Shown here in pieces: positions 57,063 through 64,000 of a stretch of 64,000 nucleotides of DNA (position 1 is the first letter of the stretch; each line of letters opens with the position of its first letter). A program made the position numbers and the translations under genes. This DNA is from Chlorophyllum brunneum (lineage: Eukaryota > Basidiomycota > Agaricomycetes > Agaricales > Agaricaceae): the NCBI GenBank assembly GCA_963576785.1, contig OY756140.1:2852001-2916000 (forward strand), read 5' to 3'. The notes beneath the pieces were generated by a model, which worked only from the letters and a program-made list of their open reading frames with translations, made no database searches and was not told the origin of the DNA.

Positions 57063-59002
57063 TTAGAACGTCGTGACTAAGGTGTTAGAATATTTCGAAG
57101 GGAAAAGCCAGTCTTTAACGAGTTGTGTCGCAAACACTGGATCTGACGGGAGCCTTCAGAGGAAGTTAGCGTGTTTTGGTTAGGACAGAGGAAAAGGATA
57201 CACACTCAATCTTGGGAGCCCACCGTCCATCACGTTGTTCAAAAAACGTTTGGACGTGTTTCTGGTTGTTCTCTTCCATCTTTCTCCGCTGTTCTCGCTG
57301 TGCGTCTTCTACGGCCGATTTGGCCTCTGTCGCCTTTTCCATATCTTTAGCATTGATTGCCTGTGTGAGATTATACCACAATCTGAAGAAAACGCGAATG
57401 AGGTCCGGTGTGAAGTAGTCAGGCGAAAAGGAGGACGAACCGCCTGGACTCGTTCAACTCTTGGTCCTCTTCTGGGGGAACCCACTTCGGACACACATTC
57501 TGACCATCCTTCACAGCATCGAATAGGACGCGTTTTTGGCCAGTCTGGTACCCAAAAAGAAGAGTATAAGGTGAGATGAGAGATCGAAGACTTGAAAAAT
57601 GGTCTATGCACCTTGGTGTTCTTTATCTCCATGACGTGACTCCACCTCCCCGTAACTTCCCCGATCTCATAAGAATTGCGCCGCACCCGGCCTGTAATGG
57701 CGTTGTATGTGCCCGAGAAGAAGCCCTGGAGGATGGGATGATGTCAGACCTGGTCATTGATCTCGCTTGGAGTTGAGATGTGAGATGCGAGATACCGAAT
57801 TTGGCAAGTATGTAGGAGTGGGTGGGTGTATGTTCCGTACCTTGGTCTTAAAATCTAGATCACAAAATAGATTATGCTTCTCGTTCTTGGCCATACATGT
57901 ATCCCCCAATTCAAGGACCATCTTTCCGAATAGAATGCCACGGGCGTACATGTTGGGCATAGTAATGGTGTATTCTGGGTGAACCGACGTCATGCAAAGA
58001 GCAGATCATCCAATTGAGCTCTCCCAAATTCGAGAAGGGATTGGGGGTGTGCTTACCGCCGTCTTCTGGTCTTCCGAGTAATGATACCCGATTCTCGCCT
58101 TCCATTGTCGTTGAAACGCTGTTACCGAGGAATTTTGACTTGGGTCGCAATTCGCCGAGGATGCTGACGTGGTTGTGTGGTGAGATGTAGAAAAAGGCGG
58201 AAACGGGCGGATGATGGGAAACTATGGTACATCAAACGAGTGAGATGGTCGATGGCAGTGTAAGGAACGTGGTGTGTGCGAGGTTGGGTGCACACTGCAG
58301 ACTCACCTTGTTCGGCTATGTAGAAACCCTGCGTACCGTCCGCGTAGTCGTATCGACAGCGGAAGAATTCGCCCAAAACTGGATTGTATCTATGTTTGAA
58401 GTGAGATTAGACGAAGAGGAAGGGAGAAGGCACGGACGGTTTCTTAACACCCTTGGGTTTGATGTGCCATCCCGCGAGATAGTACTGCAGTACACGGATG
58501 AAACGCTCCTCCGGATCGTTACATTTCTCTGCTCTGATAGGACAGATGACGAGGGTGTCAGTGGTGCGGATGAGTGTAAGAAGCAACAGACATACCCGAA
58601 AAGCAGATCTGGATGAGACATGAAGTCTGTGATTCGCTCGAGCATACTCCGTGGCTCGAGAACGAATGTAGGGAACGTCACACGGGAAAGATCCATGCCG
58701 ACTCTGTTTGTCGGAGAAGCAGAAGATGGAGATCGTCAGTATCATGTTTGAGATTGGGAGTAGCAGGCCTTCCTTAGTTGAGAGATTAGGGATGTGATTA
58801 TAGACCCTTCGTTTTCGTCTCTGCAGTTGGTTTAATCAACGGTGGAGCTGAGAAGGCAGGGAGAGACGGACAAGATAGAGGTATCGTCCGGCTCGGTGTC
58901 TGAGGGTGGTTTGTCGTCGCCGTCTCTGTGCTCCGAAACCGAGCCGCGGGGCTTGACCGCGCGGGAGAAGGACGAGGCTGTTGAGGAGAAAAGGCCCATC
59001 AT
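57063..59002 (-). CDS. Oxysterol-binding protein homologue (OSH/KES1 family)
   Basis: OSBP-related proteins carry sterols or phosphatidylserine against PI4P between membranes. No PH domain or ankyrin repeat precedes the lipid-binding domain, so it is a short Osh protein. From ATG 59002 ([16 protein letters not shown]) an acidic leader leads to [16 protein letters not shown], then [20 protein letters not shown] (lid and first strand), [36 protein letters not shown], and the signature [20 protein letters not shown], split by an intron at the V. Later come [15 protein letters not shown] and [15 protein letters not shown]. The tail [18 protein letters not shown] ends at 57063. MDLSRVT with the [14 protein letters not shown] block points to the Osh6/Osh7-like, phosphatidylserine-type branch; that is inference. 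The intron at 58704-58772 has no GT donor. Confidence 0.88.
58704..58772 (-). other. Intron with abnormal splice donor in the OSBP gene
   Basis: The reading frames on either side join as SQLR to VGMDLSRV only if the donor is AG|GAAGGC, lacking the T of AG|GTAAGG. No GT occurs anywhere in the first 60 bases of this intron, and the exon frame runs into a stop within it. The acceptor ACAG|AGTCGG is normal. Confidence 0.55.
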
Positions 59003-59144
59003 GTTGGCGCTGCCCAGGTCAGTGTTGAAGGCAGATGGAGAGCAGAGACGAGGCCGGCAGTTGATGTCATCCCTCCCCGTGACCTCTCCCACCGATACCA
59101 CTTAATCATTAGTCTGGTTATCTACAGGTCACAATTAATCATTC

Positions 59145-61597
<2,453 letters not shown>

Positions 61598-62200
61598 TGT
61601 GGCTAACGGACCGGAGGAAGGAGGGAGATGGAGGACGAACGAAAAATTGATGTAAATCAGGCATCAATGATTCTAAATTTAGGCGAGTGTGTAGTAACAA
61701 GCCAGGGGCCGGGCTTTGGATCATTTGCGGTTGCCAAGACCCAGCGCTGTTGTACGGGCTGTTTGGTAGTGCCTCTGGTGCCCCTGAGGTCTTTGGTCTG
61801 AATGCTGCTGTGAGAGATGCGCTCTTCCAAGGCAGCATCCGTTCGAAAGAAGAGCGCCGGGCGCGTGTGTGTTTTATGTCGGCCGGACGTCTGATGGATG
61901 ATGGTGGTGAGGTAATACAATACCTGCCATCCAGTGGTTACCGTTGTGAAAGGCTCTGGCCAGAATTCTTGTGCCTCTTGTTCAGCGTCGGCGACGACAG
62001 CAGGCCAAACGATACCCAATCCCACAGAAACTGTGTTCTTTGTTGTGTTTGCCGCAGGTACGGTGGATATAGTTCTGGATGCACAGCTTATGACTGACGC
62101 CAAGAATACCTGTTGCCGTTCCTGCCTCCCTCTGTCTGTCCCTCCTTATATACCCTTGGTCTCCTTCCCCCGGCGCCCATCCAGGCGGTCTCTCCCTTTG
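61598..62200. other. Divergent region with two overlapping antisense open frames
   Basis: Frames of 136 codons (61687-62097, +) and 148 codons (61657-62103, -) overlap almost completely. The minus frame has no ATG near its start, although part of it (AVVADAEQEAQEFWPEPFTT) looks protein-like. A TATATA box lies near 62147-62152. Neither frame is supported as a gene. Confidence 0.35.
62147..62152 (+). promoter_or_regulatory. Probable TATA box of the metalloprotease gene
   Basis: TATATA in CCTTATATACCC lies about 50 bp before the ATG at 62201. It could also serve a minus-strand transcript, since TATATA is symmetrical. Confidence 0.45.
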
Positions 62201-64000
62201 ATGTTACCTCTACACCCCCTACTTGCGCTGGTCGTCCTGCTTTTCTACTCCGCTGCAAATGGTAGGGTCATTCTCCTTCCTAGGCCATCCCTTACTCAGT
62301 TCACATTGATTAGCTCATGCCCCGATATCAAGACCACTCAGGAGAGTTGCACATCCCTCTACCCTCTCTCTCGAAATCATCCCAAGAACTCCCATACCCC
62401 TCACCTCCTCCCTCCATCGCAAACGTCTCCCCTCCCCCCACACAAACACCCTACGTCATGACGACTCTTTCCGCCTCATCCTCTCGGCATTCGACGAGAC
62501 TCACTTCCTCCATCTCAGACCCAATGACGAACTCATCCATCCAAATGCTAGGATAAACTACTATGACATCGGCCCAGATGGTCGATCAGTCGTCACACAC
62601 TCTGAACCCCTCTTCCGTGAGACTGTTAAAGTTTACTGGGGCGAGGTCGTCGCTGCACACCATTCCCCTACCCGCATGCGTGAGGATGCTGCGCGCATCG
62701 TTCCCGACCCGAACCACCCAGACCGTCTGGGCTGGGCACGCATCATGGTCCATCATCAAGGCGATGCTGATGTAGGTGTCGCACCAGAGTTTGAAGGCAC
62801 CTTCTCTGCCCATGGAGATATTTATCACATCATGACCAAGCATAATTTTTTGCGGACAAAGCATGAGCTCGATAACGAGCACATAGAGGTTGTAGACCAT
62901 GCCTTGGATTCAAATTTGGTTATTTGGCGCGAATCGGATACGATGACACCTGAAGAGTATGTGTTTGCGAGAACCGGAATTAGACCCGAAGGAGCGGTTG
63001 CTGTTCAACATGGATGTGGCCATGATCGATTGGATTATAACAGGAACCCACTGCAGAACCCCATTTTACGCAAACCTTTAGCTCCTCTTTCGAGGTGGTA
63101 TGATAATCCTTTCGGGTTCCTCAGGAATGGATCATTGATCCCGCGAGATGATGTCCCTTCTGCTACAGGCATGACAAACAAGTGGGTTGATCAGCATTTT
63201 GGTTTTTCATTTGGTGAATTCATGTTCTTCAGCTTCCGAGATGTCATCGGCCAGACTGCTGGTTGCCCAAGTTCCCAAAAGATTGTCAGTAGAACTTTAA
63301 CTGTTTGACTTTCGACTTTGGGGCACTGACGGCTCCACCCACTAGGTCCTCATGGGGGTTGCCGCCGATTGTGCCTATGTTGAACAACTTGGTTCACAAC
63401 AGAACGCTACGCGCCAGATTCTCAACAGCTGGAACTCTGCAAGCACACTTTTCAAAGTCCGTCTCTATTTAAATTTATTGTGATCGTGTTTCAACGTTGC
63501 CCCTAGAATACGTTCAATGTCAGCCTGGGTATACTGCACCTTGCGGTTCAAAACCGACCGTAAGGCGTTTAATGTTGCTGGTCAAGTTGTAGAACTAAGC
63601 TTTCTCGACAGGTGCCCTCAAACAGCCGATCCTAATCTGCCCTGGAACGTGGGTTGTGGCAATGTCACGCTAGAGAACCGTCTGTCGCTCTTTTCCGATT
63701 GGCGAGGCGGGCAAGGAAATGATAGCACGGGTTTGTGGCATCTCATGAGCGGCTGCCCTACAGGTACCGAAGTTGGTATTGCTTGGCTTGGGACGCTGTG
63801 AGTACTTTGAACCACTGTCCTCCATTCGCCTTCATGTCTTTACGCTTCCCAGTTGCAAGCAAACTGCTGCCACGAATGAACAGCAGGAATCTGTTTCGGG
63901 TACTGCTGTGTCAACTTCCGGACGTCTGGAGTGGCAGGTCGTAGCCCATGAGATCGGCCATAATTTTGGTGCTATTGTAAGTCTCTTGTCCCGAGCTTCC
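62201..64000 (+). CDS. ADAM-like (M12B) secreted zinc metalloprotease, 3' end beyond window
   Basis: A fungal member of the adamalysin/ADAM family. Exon 1 (62201-62261) is a signal peptide (MLPLHPLLALVVLLFYSAAN); intron 62262-62313 joins in phase to a prodomain: FLHLRPNDELIHPNARINYY is typical of M12B propeptides (LxLxxNxxL), followed by MVHHQGDADVGVAPEFEG. A Cys in VQHGCGHD could be the cysteine switch; this is inferred. The catalytic domain has VLMGVAADCAYVEQLGS, TRQILNSWNSASTLFK, VSLGILHLAVQ and the zinc motif AHEIGHNFGA, where two His and the catalytic Glu are visible before a GT donor at about 63977. The third His and the disintegrin region lie outside the window. Fungal ADAMs are membrane-anchored sheddases; I cannot see the C-terminus to confirm that here. 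Confidence 0.9.

Overview
This window reads as nuclear DNA from a filamentous basidiomycete, most likely a mushroom-forming Agaricomycete. The signs are compact intergenic spaces on both strands, many 50-70 nt GT-AG introns, and gene models that only become continuous when such introns are removed. Typical fungal housekeeping genes (MPH1, BDF1, VMA5, URB2, DBP3, mitochondrial branched-chain aminotransferase) sit beside basidiomycete-type accessory genes (P450, BIM1-like copper protein, ADAM-like protease). No rRNA, tRNA, CRISPR array or intact transposon was recognised.

Layout. 1-4206 (-): MPH1/FANCM DNA helicase, cut by the left edge. 4328-5873 (+): G-patch/zinc-finger protein. 6397-9183 (-): BDF1, two bromodomains plus ET domain. 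9405-12037 (-): WDR70-type WD40 protein. 12196-12757 (+): small unknown. 13030-13729 (-): frataxin. 13883-14573 (-): mitochondrial rhodanese. 15392-18399 (+): a copper locus with a CTR transporter, the decayed relic of a BIM1-like gene, and an intact GPI-anchored BIM1-like protein. 19340-20877 (+): two small genes that look like diverged paralogues of unknown function. 21012-22213 (-): tandem-rhodanese sulfurtransferase. 22337-23913 (+): V-ATPase subunit C. 24443-28017 (-): multi-KH RNA-binding protein. 28129-29756 (-): RWD-RBR ubiquitin ligase. 29961-35106 (+): URB2. 35178-36402 (+): trypsin-fold protease with a probable mitochondrial presequence. 36403-38992: gene-poor, with repeats and possible element remnants. 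38993-41832 (+): RBM26/27-type RNA-binding protein. 43123-45158 (-): cytochrome P450. 45159-48084: no gene recognised. 48085-49874 (-): branched-chain aminotransferase. 50526-56533 (+): 1,904-residue disordered/coiled-coil protein. 57063-59002 (-): oxysterol-binding protein. 59145-61597 (-): DBP3. 62201-right edge (+): ADAM-like metalloprotease, cut by the window.

Together: several genes serve RNA metabolism (URB2 and DBP3 in 60S ribosome assembly, RBM26/27-like, KH, G-patch, WDR70). Three serve mitochondrial sulfur and iron (frataxin, two rhodanese proteins). The copper locus pairs a high-affinity copper importer with a secreted copper-binding protein; it is the most distinctive functional neighbourhood. 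Exon boundaries were placed by hand from splice consensus and reading frame. Where I give an exact residue count, the exon lengths summed to a multiple of three.
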